Shown: one piece after another, positions 53,058-61,604 of the stretch
Position numbering within the stretch: position 1 is the stretch's first letter
Layout: each line of letters begins with the position of its first letter
Assembly (NCBI RefSeq): GCF_020731285.1
Contig: NZ_JAJFOW010000023.1
Coordinates: 39,511-103,510, forward strand
Origin: Cohnella baijiui
GTDB taxonomy: Bacteria; Bacillota; Bacilli; Paenibacillales; Paenibacillaceae
Direction of reading: 5' to 3'
Length of the DNA stretch: 64,000 bases
Made by a program: the position numbers and the translations under genes
The notes under the pieces: generated by a model
What the model was told of the DNA's origin: nothing
Databases searched by the model: none
The model's input: the letters and a program-made list of their open reading frames with translations, nothing else

Positions 53058-53876
53058 TCAGCCGGCGGCAGGCGGGGGCGAGGCGTAAAGACCGATCGTC
53101 AGCCCCGCCTCGAACCCGAGTCCGCGATAGACGGGCTCCCCCAGCTTGGAAGCCTGAAGCACGGCCAAAGAGGCGCCCGAAGCGCGGGCTTCCCGGACCG
53201 CGTGCTGCGTGATCGCCCGCCCGATGCCGCGGCCGCGCGCGGCTTCCAGCGTCCCGACATTATAGATGCCGGCGACGCCTTTCTCGAGGAAAGCCGTCGT
53301 GATCGCGACGGGCTCCCCTTCCAGATACGCGAGATAGGAGACGACCTTGCCATCTCCTTGAAGCGCAGCCCCCGCGATCGCGTCGACAAGCAGCGTGTTC
53401 AGAGGAAGCGGCAGACCGAACGTGCGGGCGGATACGTCTTTGTAGATCTCGAACGTCTCCGCTTTCGTCACCGTCTCGATCGCAAGGCCGGGAATCGCGG
53501 GCCTTTCTTCCTCGGGCGTCGTCAGGTCGAGGCCCATGCCCGGGAGGAGGTTCTTTTCCTCGAAGCCGCCTTCGACCAGCCTTTCCGTTAAGCCCGGTGC
53601 CTCCTCTTCGCCCCAATGGACCCACATCAACGATGCGCCGCGCTTCTCATATCTTGACTTTTCCGCTTCGATAAGCGAAGCGAGACTGTCCGGCTTCAAG
53701 TCCCTCGGCGTCGTGAAAACCCGGTTGAACATCGGATACATCATGGCGGCCTCGATGCGGATCAGACCGTTGTCCTCAGCCAACGCGAAGCCGGGCACAT
53801 ACGCGCCGAGCGCGGTCATATACGAGATCAGATTATCCCGACTGGCGGTCAGGAGCCGCTCCTGTGGAATGGACAT
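53058..53876 (-). CDS. GNAT-family N-acetyltransferase
   Basis: A 272-residue protein with a divergent N-terminal half and a C-terminal GNAT fold: GVAGIYNVGTLEAARGRGIG is the motif A region (about 215-234), then LQASKLGEPVYRGLGFEAG. ATG 53876 is preferred to 53954 because GAGGAAATTTGAAT gives a spaced ribosome binding site and because the longer frame lies in a repeat array. It is a two-domain acetyltransferase of unknown substrate. Its 5' leader is a tandem repeat array at 53877-54039. Confidence 0.85.
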   Translation of the reverse strand: MSIPQERLLTASRDNLISYMTALGAYVPGFALAEDNGLIRIEAAMMYPMFNRVFTTPRDLKPDSLASLIEAEKSRYEKRGASLMWVHWGEEEAPGLTERLVEGGFEEKNLLPGMGLDLTTPEEERPAIPGLAIETVTKAETFEIYKDVSARTFGLPLPLNTLLVDAIAGAALQGDGKVVSYLAYLEGEPVAITTAFLEKGVAGIYNVGTLEAARGRGIGRAITQHAVREARASGASLAVLQASKLGEPVYRGLGFEAGLTIGLYASPPPAAG

Positions 53877-54039
53877 ATTCAAATTTCCTCGCTTTTCTTG
53901 ATCTGATACCCGACTTGTCTCGGTCTCGATACCTTCGCTGTGTTTCAATTTCAAACACCCTTGCCTTGTCTCGATCTCCCATACCCACGCCTTGTCTCGG
54001 TCTCACATATCCGCGTTTTGTTTCCGTCTTGAAGATGCC
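53877..54039 (-). repeat. Degenerate tandem repeat leader, about 26-bp period, seven units
   Basis: On the minus strand the units start at 54039, 54012, 53986, 53960, 53933, 53911 and 53888, with lengths 27, 26, 26, 27, 22, 23 and a last one that runs into the GNAT start. The clearest units read GGATATGTGAGACCGAGACA and GGGTATGGGAGATCGAGACA, each followed by AGGCNN. The last unit supplies the ribosome binding site GAGGAAA. Period 26 means it is not a protein repeat. Confidence 0.75.
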
Positions 54040-54076
54040 TCTCCTCACTTCTGCGTCGGAGCCATCTCTACGAACG

Positions 54077-55288
54077 TCAAGGGCTGACGGTCGCGCGGCC
54101 CGGTCGGACGCGGGCGCGAAGCTTGCGCTCGAGCGCCACGCTGCCGACCGCGGCGAGCAGGCCGAGGCCGGCAAGGCCCGCCGCCAGCAGCGGCACGTGC
54201 GGCAGGCCTGCGTAGGTAATGACCGTACCGCCGAGATACGCGCCTCCCGCGTTGCCCAGATTCAGCACGGAGTGGCTGGAGGTCGCGGCGAGCAGCGGCG
54301 CTTCGTGCGCCAAATTCAGAATGCGCAGCTGGATGCCCGGCAGAATGCCGAAGGCGGCGACGCCCCATACGAAGACGGTCGCGACGGCGAGGACCGGCTC
54401 GCGGAAAGCGAGCGTCAGCAGCAGCAAAATGACCGCGAGAGTCGCGAAGTTGACGATCAGGGCAGGCATGAGCTTCCAGTCCGCCAGCTTGCCCCCCAGC
54501 ATGTTGCCGATCGTGACGCCGATGCCGAACAGGACCAGAATCCAGGCGACGCTGTGCTCCGCGAAGCCGGTCACGTTTTCGAGCATCGGCGTAATGTACG
54601 TGAAGAGCGAGAACAAGCTCCCGCAGCCGAGCGCGCCGGTCAGCAGAATCAAGAGCACTTGCGGGTTCAGGACGCCGCGGATTTCCTTGGCGAGACTCGC
54701 GTGACCGTCTTGGCGGATGACCGGGATGAACAGCATGATGCCTACGAGCGCCACAAGGCCGAGCAGCGTAATCGCGCCGAACGAAGCGCGCCAGCCGAGC
54801 TGCTGGCCGACGAACGTGCCGAACGGGACGCCGACGATGTTGGCGATCGTCAGTCCTGCCAGGACGAGCGACACGGCGCCCGCGCGCTTTTCGGCGGGGA
54901 CGAGCCGGGAGGCGATAATCGTGCCGACGCCGAGGAACGTGCCGTGCGAGAGCGCGGTCAGCACGCGGGCCGCGATGAGCAGCGGGTAAGTCGGCGCAAG
55001 CGCGGACATCAGGTTGCCGAAGACGAACATGCAGACGAGGAGAATCAGCAATTTTTTCTGCGGGAGCCGGTGGGTCAGCATGGTCAGCACGGGCGCGCCT
55101 GCCGCGACGCCGAGCGCGTAGCTGGTAATGAGCATGCCGGCCTGCGGGATGGTCACGCCCAGATCGTGCGCGACGTTGGGCAGCAAGCCCATGATGACGA
55201 ACTCGGTCATGCCGATCGCAAACGCGCCTAACGTGAGACACAACAACGAAAACGGAAAGCGGGCCTTGCCGGTTGCGGGCGATTCCAT
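54077..55288 (-). CDS. MFS transporter, DHA1 family
   Basis: A 403-residue exporter with twelve predicted spans. LCLTLGAFAIGMTEFVIMGL is span 1, the motif with the Glu (GMTEF) being typical of the YdhP/AraJ-like branch; the loop 2-3 motif is LTHRLPQKKLL and span 4-5 contains ALSHGTFLGVGTII, as in that branch. ATG 55288 is chosen over 55336: the longer reading overlaps a -10-like TACAAT, while 55288 has AAGGAG upstream (13 bases, slightly long). Substrate unknown; sugars or drugs are usual. Confidence 0.9.
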   Translation of the reverse strand: MESPATGKARFPFSLLCLTLGAFAIGMTEFVIMGLLPNVAHDLGVTIPQAGMLITSYALGVAAGAPVLTMLTHRLPQKKLLILLVCMFVFGNLMSALAPTYPLLIAARVLTALSHGTFLGVGTIIASRLVPAEKRAGAVSLVLAGLTIANIVGVPFGTFVGQQLGWRASFGAITLLGLVALVGIMLFIPVIRQDGHASLAKEIRGVLNPQVLLILLTGALGCGSLFSLFTYITPMLENVTGFAEHSVAWILVLFGIGVTIGNMLGGKLADWKLMPALIVNFATLAVILLLLTLAFREPVLAVATVFVWGVAAFGILPGIQLRILNLAHEAPLLAATSSHSVLNLGNAGGAYLGGTVITYAGLPHVPLLAAGLAGLGLLAAVGSVALERKLRARVRPGRATVSP

Positions 55289-55384
55289 TCGTACGGTTTC
55301 TCTCCTTGGCGAATCTATCTCTTTTTTTGGGGTCATTGTATCACGATCCGGGCCAAGTGGATATAGAGGCGCCGGCTAGACAAG

Positions 55385-55425
55385 ACGAAACCCCCACCCT
55401 CCCGGGAAAGGGAAGACGGGGGCTT
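55385..55425. terminator. Imperfect hairpin after the membrane protein gene
   Basis: ACCCCCACCCTCCC and GGGAAGACGGGGG form an interrupted stem. It lies between the MFS gene's promoter and the end of the minus-strand gene at 55457, so it would end the latter; T support is weak. Confidence 0.4.
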
Positions 55426-55456
55426 CTTGAGATCGGGCCAGGGTGCATGCGCGAGA

Positions 55457-56185
55457 TCAGGAAGCTTGCTGCTTGCTGACGTAGTAAGAAATGACGCTGA
55501 TCGCGAGAATCGGAAGATACAGCGCGAACAGCAGCAGGTGCAGCGCAGGGAGGCCGTTGCCGCTCGTCGCCCGCTCGAGGAAGTTCCGCGCTTCCTCGTT
55601 TTTGATCAGCTCGAGCAGCGGATGCAGCGCGAGCGCGTCGGCGGACACGATGAGGCCGAGCACGAGAAGCGTGAGCGCGGCGACGACGAACTTAAGGCTC
55701 TTGGCGTACACTTCATGCTCGGCGTATCGCGCCATCGCGATCCAGGCGACGGGCAGCGCCGTCAGCTGGAACCAGATGTTGTCCCCCGCGACCGTGCTGA
55801 TGAGCAGCGCGCCGACCGACGGCGCCGCGACGAGCCAGAGCAGGCAGGCGCGAACGTCGGTCCTGGAAAATCGCGTATACTCCACGGCGGCCAGCAGGAC
55901 GAGCGGGATGGCGAGCGCCGCGTTCACAAAGTGAGCGAACGGCGTGTCGCGCAGCAGCAGCGACAGCAGCATGACGATCGTGAGACCTCCGATGATGCGG
56001 CGGTTCAGGTTCATCTTGCGCACGTACAGCCAGATGCATAGGCTTGCGCTGAACAGCAGGAGAGGGAACGACAGCGTGCTGAAAAAGGCGGATTGTTCGC
56101 CCAACGAGGCGCTGAAGAGGAACAGCGCGGACAGGACGGCGAGCAGCCGAAGCTCGACGGAGATACGTTTGAGCCGCAGGAGCAA
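55457..56185 (-). CDS. Hypothetical membrane protein
   Basis: A 242-residue protein with about seven hydrophobic spans: LLAVLSALFLFSASLG, then LLFSASLCIWLYVRKMN and others to the end LFALYLPILAISVISYYVSK. No signature motif that I recognise. The start is TTG 56185, with GGGGAGG 9 bases upstream. It is transcribed convergently toward the MFS gene's 5' side and divergently from the DeoR gene. A function cannot be assigned. Confidence 0.8.
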   Translation of the reverse strand: MLLRLKRISVELRLLAVLSALFLFSASLGEQSAFFSTLSFPLLLFSASLCIWLYVRKMNLNRRIIGGLTIVMLLSLLLRDTPFAHFVNAALAIPLVLLAAVEYTRFSRTDVRACLLWLVAAPSVGALLISTVAGDNIWFQLTALPVAWIAMARYAEHEVYAKSLKFVVAALTLLVLGLIVSADALALHPLLELIKNEEARNFLERATSGNGLPALHLLLFALYLPILAISVISYYVSKQQAS

Positions 56186-56408
56186 TTGGACCTACCTCCC
56201 CAGGGGTGAGTGATACTAATTAACTATGCATGTCCGCCGGGAGACATGCTTGGAAGTCGGGAGAGGTTGTCCCGCGCGCGCATGAGCTTGGTCCGCCGAA
56301 TCGGGTTTGCGATGGTTAACACTCTCTTAACGATTGCGAGCTATGCTAGAAATGAGTAAAATTGAGCATATGCAAACACAAATGCGCACGGAAGGAGCAA
56401 TCGATCGC
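56186..56408. promoter_or_regulatory. Divergent control region upstream of the DeoR gene
   Basis: GCATGTC (56228-56234) and GACATGC (56242-56248) form a 7-base inverted repeat, a possible operator. TTTGCG occurs at 56307 and ATTGCGAG at 56333, resembling the TTTGCGC repeats before ugpC. A TATGCT (56341-56346) may serve as a -10. Confidence 0.4.
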
Positions 56409-57191
56409 GTGCTGGCAGCGGAGAGAAAGAAGCGCATCGTAGACTACGTGAGGCAATATCGGTCGGCGACGGTATCCGTCCTGGCCAAGGCGTTCAACGT
56501 TCATGAAGCAACGATTCGCCGGGATTTGGCGGAAATCGAGCAGGAGGGCATGCTGAAGCGCACGCACGGCGGGGTCATCGTAGAGCAGTGGACCCGTGAC
56601 GAGCCGTCGTTCAACGAGCGGACGAGCCAGCATTTGAGCGAGAAGGTGCGCATCGGGCGGCTCGCGGCTTCCTTGGTCGAAGACGGCGAGAACATCATCA
56701 TCGACTCGGGAACGACGACGCTGCATATCGCGCGGAATCTCATTCACCGCAAGGGGATTACGGTCATCACCAACGACATGAACGTGGCGGCGGAGCTGCG
56801 CGACGCCCCGGGCGTGAAGGTGGTTCTCACCGGCGGCGAGCTGTATCCGTCCAGCTACATGCTGAACGGAATGATTACGGATCGGGTGTTGAAGTCGCTC
56901 CATGTGGAAAAAGCGTTCATCGGTACGCCCGCGCTGCACCCGCAGCACGGGCTGATGCATCCGGAGGCGATGCTCGTCCCGGCCAAGCAGGCGATGATCC
57001 GGGCGGCGGGGGAGATCGTCGTCGTGACGGACCATACGAAGATCGGCAAAGTCGCGCTGCACGAAGTGGCGCCGAACGGCGCGATCCACGCCCTCATCAC
57101 GGGCGAAGAGATCGCCGAGTCCGACGCGCGGGCTTTTGCGGATCAAGGCATCACGGTTTATCGGGCCGGGAAGGAGGACGCTCATGTCTGA
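56409..57191 (+). CDS. DeoR-family transcriptional repressor
   Basis: A 260-residue repressor with the N-terminal HTH (AAERKKRIVDYVRQYRSATV, VLAKAFNVHEATIRRDLAEI) and a C-terminal sugar-phosphate-sensing domain including DSGTTTLHIARNL and VVTDHTKIG. GTG 56409 is preferred: GAAGGAG lies 11 bases upstream and MLAAERKKRI is the usual DeoR start; the ATG at 56370 is an alternative. It overlaps the dehydrogenase gene. It heads the glycerophosphate locus, so its ligand is probably a glycerol phosphate, as for GlpR. Confidence 0.9.
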   Translation: MLAAERKKRIVDYVRQYRSATVSVLAKAFNVHEATIRRDLAEIEQEGMLKRTHGGVIVEQWTRDEPSFNERTSQHLSEKVRIGRLAASLVEDGENIIIDSGTTTLHIARNLIHRKGITVITNDMNVAAELRDAPGVKVVLTGGELYPSSYMLNGMITDRVLKSLHVEKAFIGTPALHPQHGLMHPEAMLVPAKQAMIRAAGEIVVVTDHTKIGKVALHEVAPNGAIHALITGEEIAESDARAFADQGITVYRAGKEDAHV

Positions 57192-58359
57192 TTTTATGAA
57201 AGACATCCACGCACAAGCCGCGGGGCTGCCGGAGGAGATGCGCAGCCGGATCGAGCTGGAACGGGTCGAGCTTCGCGCCGGCGCGATCCGGTTCGTGGCG
57301 CCGTATGCCGCAGACAAAGGCTATCGCCGTCTCGTCCTCGTCGCCGACGCGAATACGTACGAGGCGGCCGGCAAGTCCGCGGAAGCCTCGCTGACGGCGG
57401 CGGGGATCGACGTCCCGGTCGCGCGCATCCAGCCGAACGCGATCGGCGACGTCGTCGCGGACGAAGCCTCGATCGTTCAGCTTCTGCTGGAGATCCAGCG
57501 GCATCGGGCCGAGGCCGTCCTTGCCGTCGGCAGCGGGACGCTGCACGATATCGCGCGTTACGCCGCCTATACGGCGGGCATTCCCTTTCTCTCGGTGCCG
57601 ACGGCGCCGTCCGTGGACGGCTTCAATTCAAAGGGCGCGCCTCTGCTGATTCGAGGTGACAAGATTACGGTCGCGGCGATCGGGCCCGACGCGATCTTCG
57701 CCGACTTGGACATTCTCGCGCAGGCGCCGCCGCCGCTCGTCGCCGCGGGTTTCGGCGACATGCTGGGCAAGTATACGTCGCTGTTCGACTGGCGGTTCGG
57801 CGCGCTTGTCCATGACGAGCCATATCTGGAGGCGTCGGCGGCCATGACCCGCTCCGCGCTCCAGCGGTGCGTGGACCATGCTGGGCTGATCGGCAAGCGA
57901 GACGAGGAGGGCATCGCCATCCTGACCGGCGCGCTGATCGAGTCCGGCTTCGCGATGCTGCTGTTCGGCCAGTCGCACCCGGCCTCCGGGGCGGAGCATC
58001 ACCTCTCCCATTATTGGGAGATGGACAGCATCCGCCAGGGGCGCAAGCAGCTGCTGCACGGCGCCAAGGTCGGCGTCGCGTGTGCCGAGATCTCCCGCCT
58101 CTATCATCGCCTGGCGGACGAAGGACCGGACCGCTGGCGCGGACGCGAGCGGATCGCCGGCTTGTGGGGCGAGATCGCCGCGCTCGTCCGGCGCATCCCG
58201 GATGCGGAGACGATCGCCGATCTGCTGCGCGCGGCCGGAGGTCCGACCTCGCCGGGCGAGCTCGGCATCGGCGAAGCGCTCGTCTCGCGCAGCCTGCGGG
58301 AAGCGCATCGGATCCGCCCGAACCGCTATACGCTGCTGCACGCCTACAACGAAGCTTAG
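57184..58359 (+). CDS. araM: sn-Glycerol-1-phosphate dehydrogenase-like protein
   Basis: A 391-residue member of the iron/zinc-alcohol-dehydrogenase fold family containing AraM/EgsA and archaeal G1P dehydrogenase. AVGSGTLHDIARY (about 116-128) is the nucleotide loop, TAPSVDGFNSKGAPL the substrate loop, AGFGDMLGKYTSLFDWRFG an Asp-bearing metal site, and HPASGAEHHLSHYWEM (about 264-279) supplies the His ligands. It overlaps the DeoR gene by 8 bases, with AAGGAGG before the ATG. It would interconvert G1P and dihydroxyacetone phosphate, linking the imported glycerophosphate to glycolysis. Confidence 0.85.
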   Translation: MSDFMKDIHAQAAGLPEEMRSRIELERVELRAGAIRFVAPYAADKGYRRLVLVADANTYEAAGKSAEASLTAAGIDVPVARIQPNAIGDVVADEASIVQLLLEIQRHRAEAVLAVGSGTLHDIARYAAYTAGIPFLSVPTAPSVDGFNSKGAPLLIRGDKITVAAIGPDAIFADLDILAQAPPPLVAAGFGDMLGKYTSLFDWRFGALVHDEPYLEASAAMTRSALQRCVDHAGLIGKRDEEGIAILTGALIESGFAMLLFGQSHPASGAEHHLSHYWEMDSIRQGRKQLLHGAKVGVACAEISRLYHRLADEGPDRWRGRERIAGLWGEIAALVRRIPDAETIADLLRAAGGPTSPGELGIGEALVSRSLREAHRIRPNRYTLLHAYNEA

Positions 58360-58389
58360 ACGCTGCTATACACCTGCAACGAAGCTTAA
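58330..58389 (+). repeat. 30-bp tandem duplication across the araM stop codon
   Basis: Bases 58330-58359 (the last ten codons, TLLHAYNEA and stop) are followed by a 30-base copy at 58360-58389 with 25 identical bases, reading TLLYTCNEA and stop. The duplication is in frame and gives two stop codons in tandem units; it lies entirely after the first stop. Confidence 0.7.
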
Positions 58390-58400
58390 ACGTCTACGAA

Positions 58401-58426
58401 TGCACCCTATCCGGGGTGCATTTTTT
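58401..58426 (+). terminator. Terminator after araM
   Basis: TGCACCC and GGGTGCA pair around TATCCG, followed by T6 and then GTTTTTT. It separates araM from the ugp genes, which therefore have their own promoter. Confidence 0.85.
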
Positions 58427-58474
58427 GTTTTTTGTCCCGCATTTCCTTCCGACACATACGTGAGAAAGTTGAAG

Positions 58475-58612
58475 TTTGCTCGATTTTGCGCATTTTAACA
58501 CCCGATTCATCCCGCGCTGATACTCGCTTGACAGTCGGAGTCTACAATCAAATCCATAAAAGCGAACAAAAACGATCATGATTTGCGCGATGTTTGCGCG
58601 AAAGTGCGCAAA
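58475..58612. promoter_or_regulatory. ugp promoter region with iterated TTTGCGC operators
   Basis: TTTGCGC occurs at 58485-58491, 58582-58588 and 58593-58599, with the inverse GCGCAAA at 58606-58612; the last two form TTTGCGCGAAAGTGCGCAAA. A near copy TTTGCTC is at 58475. TTGACA at 58528-58533 is a candidate -35; its -10 is unclear. These repeats are likely binding sites of the DeoR-family repressor. Confidence 0.6.
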
Positions 58613-58636
58613 TGGGGCGAAGGGAGGGAATCGTCG

Positions 58637-59785
58637 ATGGCTTCCATCGAGTTTGTCCGCGTGACCAAGTCGTTCGAAAAGAGCAGCGTCATCGACAATC
58701 TGAACCTTACGATCGAGGACGGCAAATTCACGGTGCTCGTCGGGCCTTCCGGCTGCGGCAAGACGACGCTGCTGCGAATGATCGCGGGCATCGGACCGCA
58801 GTCGTCCGGCGAAGTGCGCATCGGCGGCAAGGACGTGTCCCGCGTTCCGCCGGGCAAACGGGGCGTCGCGATGGTGTTCCAGAACTACGCGATCTACCCG
58901 ACGATGACCGTCAGGGACAATATCGAATTCGGGCTCAAAAACAATCGCGTGCCGAAAGCCGAGCGCACCCGGCTTGTCGAGACGATCGGCGCCACCGTCG
59001 GACTGGCGGGCTATCTTGATCGCATGCCTTCCACGCTGTCCGGCGGCCAGCGGCAGCGAGTCGCGCTTGCCCGGGCGATGGTGAAGGAGCCGTCCGTGTT
59101 CCTGATGGACGAACCGCTGTCGAACCTGGACGCGAAGCTGCGCGCGCAGATGCGCATCGAGCTGATCGAGCTGCACAAAAAGCTGGGCGCCACCTTCGTC
59201 TACGTGACGCACGACCAGGTCGAAGCGATGTCGATGGCCGATACGATCGTGCTCATGAACGAAGGCGTCATCCAGCAGGAGGCGCCGCCGGAGGACGTCT
59301 ATCGCGACCCGGCCAACCTGTTCGCGGCGCAGTTCATCGGGGTGCCTCCGATGAACGTGGGCGAGTTGGGGATCGATGGCGTGCGCTTTGGCTTTCGGCC
59401 GGAGAGCGCCGATCTCGCCGTCTTGTCCGGGGCGGAGCGCGAGCTTGCGGCGGCAGCGGCCGGCGACCCGATCCGTCCCGGTGCCGGCGCCCCCAAACCG
59501 GCCGGGGCGGACGAAGCCCGCTACGCGTTCCGCGGCCGCATCGCGACTCGCGAAATGCTCGGCGCGGAGACGCTCTATCAGGTGCGCCGCGACGGGGAAC
59601 CTGGCGCGTCGTTCATGGTGAAGTGCTTCGCCGACCGATTTGCGGTCGATCAGGAGGTCGAGCTCGAAGTGCCGGCGGACAAGCTGTTCTTCTTCGACGC
59701 CGCGGGCGACCGGATCCGGCGCGATCACCCGGCGCACGACGCGTATGTAGCGGCGCTCTGCAGCAGGGAGCCGGCCCATGCCTAG
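58637..59785 (+). CDS. ugpC: ABC transporter ATPase, UgpC/MsmX type
   Basis: A 382-residue ATPase. Walker A GPSGCGKTTLLRMIAGI (about 36-52), Q loop VFQNYAIYPTMT, signature LSGGQRQRVALARAM (about 135-149), Walker B VFLMDEPLSNLD and the H loop VTHDQVEAM, then a C-terminal regulatory TOBE-like domain with GFRPESADL. This is the only carbohydrate-type ATPase in the window, so it may also power the other importers. ATG 58637 has GGGAGGG 7 bases upstream. It leads a tight operon ugpC-ugpA-ugpE-ugpB-ugpQ. Confidence 0.95.
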   Translation: MASIEFVRVTKSFEKSSVIDNLNLTIEDGKFTVLVGPSGCGKTTLLRMIAGIGPQSSGEVRIGGKDVSRVPPGKRGVAMVFQNYAIYPTMTVRDNIEFGLKNNRVPKAERTRLVETIGATVGLAGYLDRMPSTLSGGQRQRVALARAMVKEPSVFLMDEPLSNLDAKLRAQMRIELIELHKKLGATFVYVTHDQVEAMSMADTIVLMNEGVIQQEAPPEDVYRDPANLFAAQFIGVPPMNVGELGIDGVRFGFRPESADLAVLSGAERELAAAAAGDPIRPGAGAPKPAGADEARYAFRGRIATREMLGAETLYQVRRDGEPGASFMVKCFADRFAVDQEVELEVPADKLFFFDAAGDRIRRDHPAHDAYVAALCSREPAHA

Positions 59786-60656
59786 CCGCGGGTGGTGGCC
59801 GCTGCTGCGGCCGTACGTCATGATCGCGCCGGCGATGGCAGGGATCGGCCTGTTCGTCCTTTATCCGATCTTCTATTTGATCAAGCTCAGCTTCTATAAG
59901 TACAACCTAATGAACAAGGCGAAGAGCAAATATATCGGGCTCGACAACTACCATCAGATCTTCACGCGCGGCGACTTCTACCAGGCGCTGGGCAATACGG
60001 CCCTTTACACGGTCGGCGTCGTCGTCTGCACAATGGTGCTTTCGCTTCTCGCCGCGCTTTGGCTGAAGCGCAAGTCGCGGTGGAACCGGATCGTGCAGGC
60101 GGGCATCTTCACCCCGCACATCGTCTCGATCGTCTCCATCGCGCTGCTCTGGATGTGGCTGATGGAGCCGAATCAAGGCTTGCTGAACTATCTGTTCAAG
60201 CTGTTCGGCCTCCCGCCCTCGGCCTGGCTGCAGAGCTCCAAGACGGCGCTGCTGTCCGTTATCCTCGTCTCCGTCTGGCAGGGCATCGGCTACTACACGC
60301 TGATTATCGTAGCCGCGTTGCAGAGCATTCCGCCGACCATCTACGAAGCGGCGGCGCTCGACAACGCGAGCAGGACAAACGTGTTTTTCCGGATTACGCT
60401 CCCGCTCCTTTCGCCGCAGCTCTTTTTTATCCTCGTTATCATGACGATCGGCTCCTTCAAGGTGTTCGATACGGTGCAGGTCATGACGGGAGGCGGTCCG
60501 AACGGCGCGACGAGCACGATCGTCTACTATATTTATCAATTCCGCACGACCAATATCGGTTACTCGGCGGCGACCGGCGTCGTGCTGATGGCGATCATCG
60601 GCCTGCTGACGTTCCTCTATTTCCGGTTGCTGGCGCGCAAGGTGCATTACCAATGA
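59778..60656 (+). CDS. ugpA: Glycerophosphate ABC transporter permease, UgpA type
   Basis: A 292-residue permease with six spans: VMIAPAMAGIGLFVLYPIFY is the first, and EAAALDNASRTNVFFRITLP (about 198-217) the ATPase-contact loop. It overlaps the ATPase gene by 8 bases, so translation is coupled. The gene order ATPase-permease-permease-receptor-phosphodiesterase supports a glycerol-phosphate/glycerophosphodiester importer rather than a sugar one. Confidence 0.9.
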   Translation: MPSRGWWPLLRPYVMIAPAMAGIGLFVLYPIFYLIKLSFYKYNLMNKAKSKYIGLDNYHQIFTRGDFYQALGNTALYTVGVVVCTMVLSLLAALWLKRKSRWNRIVQAGIFTPHIVSIVSIALLWMWLMEPNQGLLNYLFKLFGLPPSAWLQSSKTALLSVILVSVWQGIGYYTLIIVAALQSIPPTIYEAAALDNASRTNVFFRITLPLLSPQLFFILVIMTIGSFKVFDTVQVMTGGGPNGATSTIVYYIYQFRTTNIGYSAATGVVLMAIIGLLTFLYFRLLARKVHYQ

Positions 60657-60711
60657 CCGGTTTCCTCGCCGCAAGCGCGGCGCAGGCGCCGGCCAGGAAG
60701 GAGCATGACCG

Positions 60712-61548
60712 TTGAATCCGGAATACGCTCGCCACCCGATCCGCGTCTTGGCGGATTACGCGCTGAAAGGCGCCGTCGTGCTCGTCTTCGTCTTCCCGTT
60801 CCTCTGGATGATTTCGACGTCGCTGCAGACGTTTCGGGAGACGATGGCTTTCCCGCCGACGTGGCTCCCGGCCTCCCCGCAGTGGCAGAACTTCGTCCAT
60901 GCGATGAAGGCCGGTCCGTTCCTCACGTACGCGCGCAACTCCGTCGTCGTGACGGCATCCATCATCGCGCTCCAGCTCGTTGTAATGATCCCGGCAGCGT
61001 ACGCCTTTGCCAAATACCGCTTTCCGGGGAGAAACGCCCTGTTCGGCCTCGTGCTGCTGGCATTCATGATTCCGGGCCAAGTCACCTTCATTCCGGTTTA
61101 TTTGATGCTTGCGGATTGGGGTCTCATCCGGACGCTGCTGCCGCAGATTCTGCCGTTCCTCTCGAGCGCGTTCGGCATCTTCCTGCTGCGCCAGTACTTC
61201 ATGCAGATCGCCGAAGAAATCGTCGAGGCGGCCCGTCTGGACAACGCCAGCGAGGCGAAGATCATCTGGCGGCTCATGATTCCGATGTCGACGCCGGCGC
61301 TGGCGACGATCGCGCTGTTCAGCTTCGTGAGCCACTGGAACGACTATTTCTGGCCGCTCATCATGACGGACTCGAACGCGGTACGGCCGCTCACGCTCGG
61401 GATCGCGATGCTCCGGGAGACCGAAGGCATCAGCAATTGGCACATCCTCATGGCCGGCAACGTCGTGCTCGTCGTCCCGATCCTTATCGTGTACTTGTTC
61501 TGCTCCCAGCAGATCGTCAAAGCGTTCGTCTATTCGGGGATCAAGTAA
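60712..61548 (+). CDS. ugpE: Glycerophosphate ABC transporter permease, UgpE type
   Basis: A 278-residue permease with six spans: VVLVFVFPFLWMISTSLQTF near the start, EAARLDNASEAKIIWRLM (about 172-189) as the contact loop, and the ending CSQQIVKAFVYSGIK typical of UgpE. The start is TTG 60712, with GGAAGGAG 8 bases upstream. It follows ugpA by 55 bases. Confidence 0.9.
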   Translation: MNPEYARHPIRVLADYALKGAVVLVFVFPFLWMISTSLQTFRETMAFPPTWLPASPQWQNFVHAMKAGPFLTYARNSVVVTASIIALQLVVMIPAAYAFAKYRFPGRNALFGLVLLAFMIPGQVTFIPVYLMLADWGLIRTLLPQILPFLSSAFGIFLLRQYFMQIAEEIVEAARLDNASEAKIIWRLMIPMSTPALATIALFSFVSHWNDYFWPLIMTDSNAVRPLTLGIAMLRETEGISNWHILMAGNVVLVVPILIVYLFCSQQIVKAFVYSGIK

Positions 61549-61604
61549 GGCAGCGGTCCCTTGGCATAGAGATTTGAAATTCATTTTGATGGAGGGGTAC
61601 AAAA

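Noticed and set aside
53877..54039. Tandem repeats considered as a CRISPR array
   Set aside because: Units are adjacent and degenerate with no unique spacers and no cas genes; a direct tandem repeat leader fits better.
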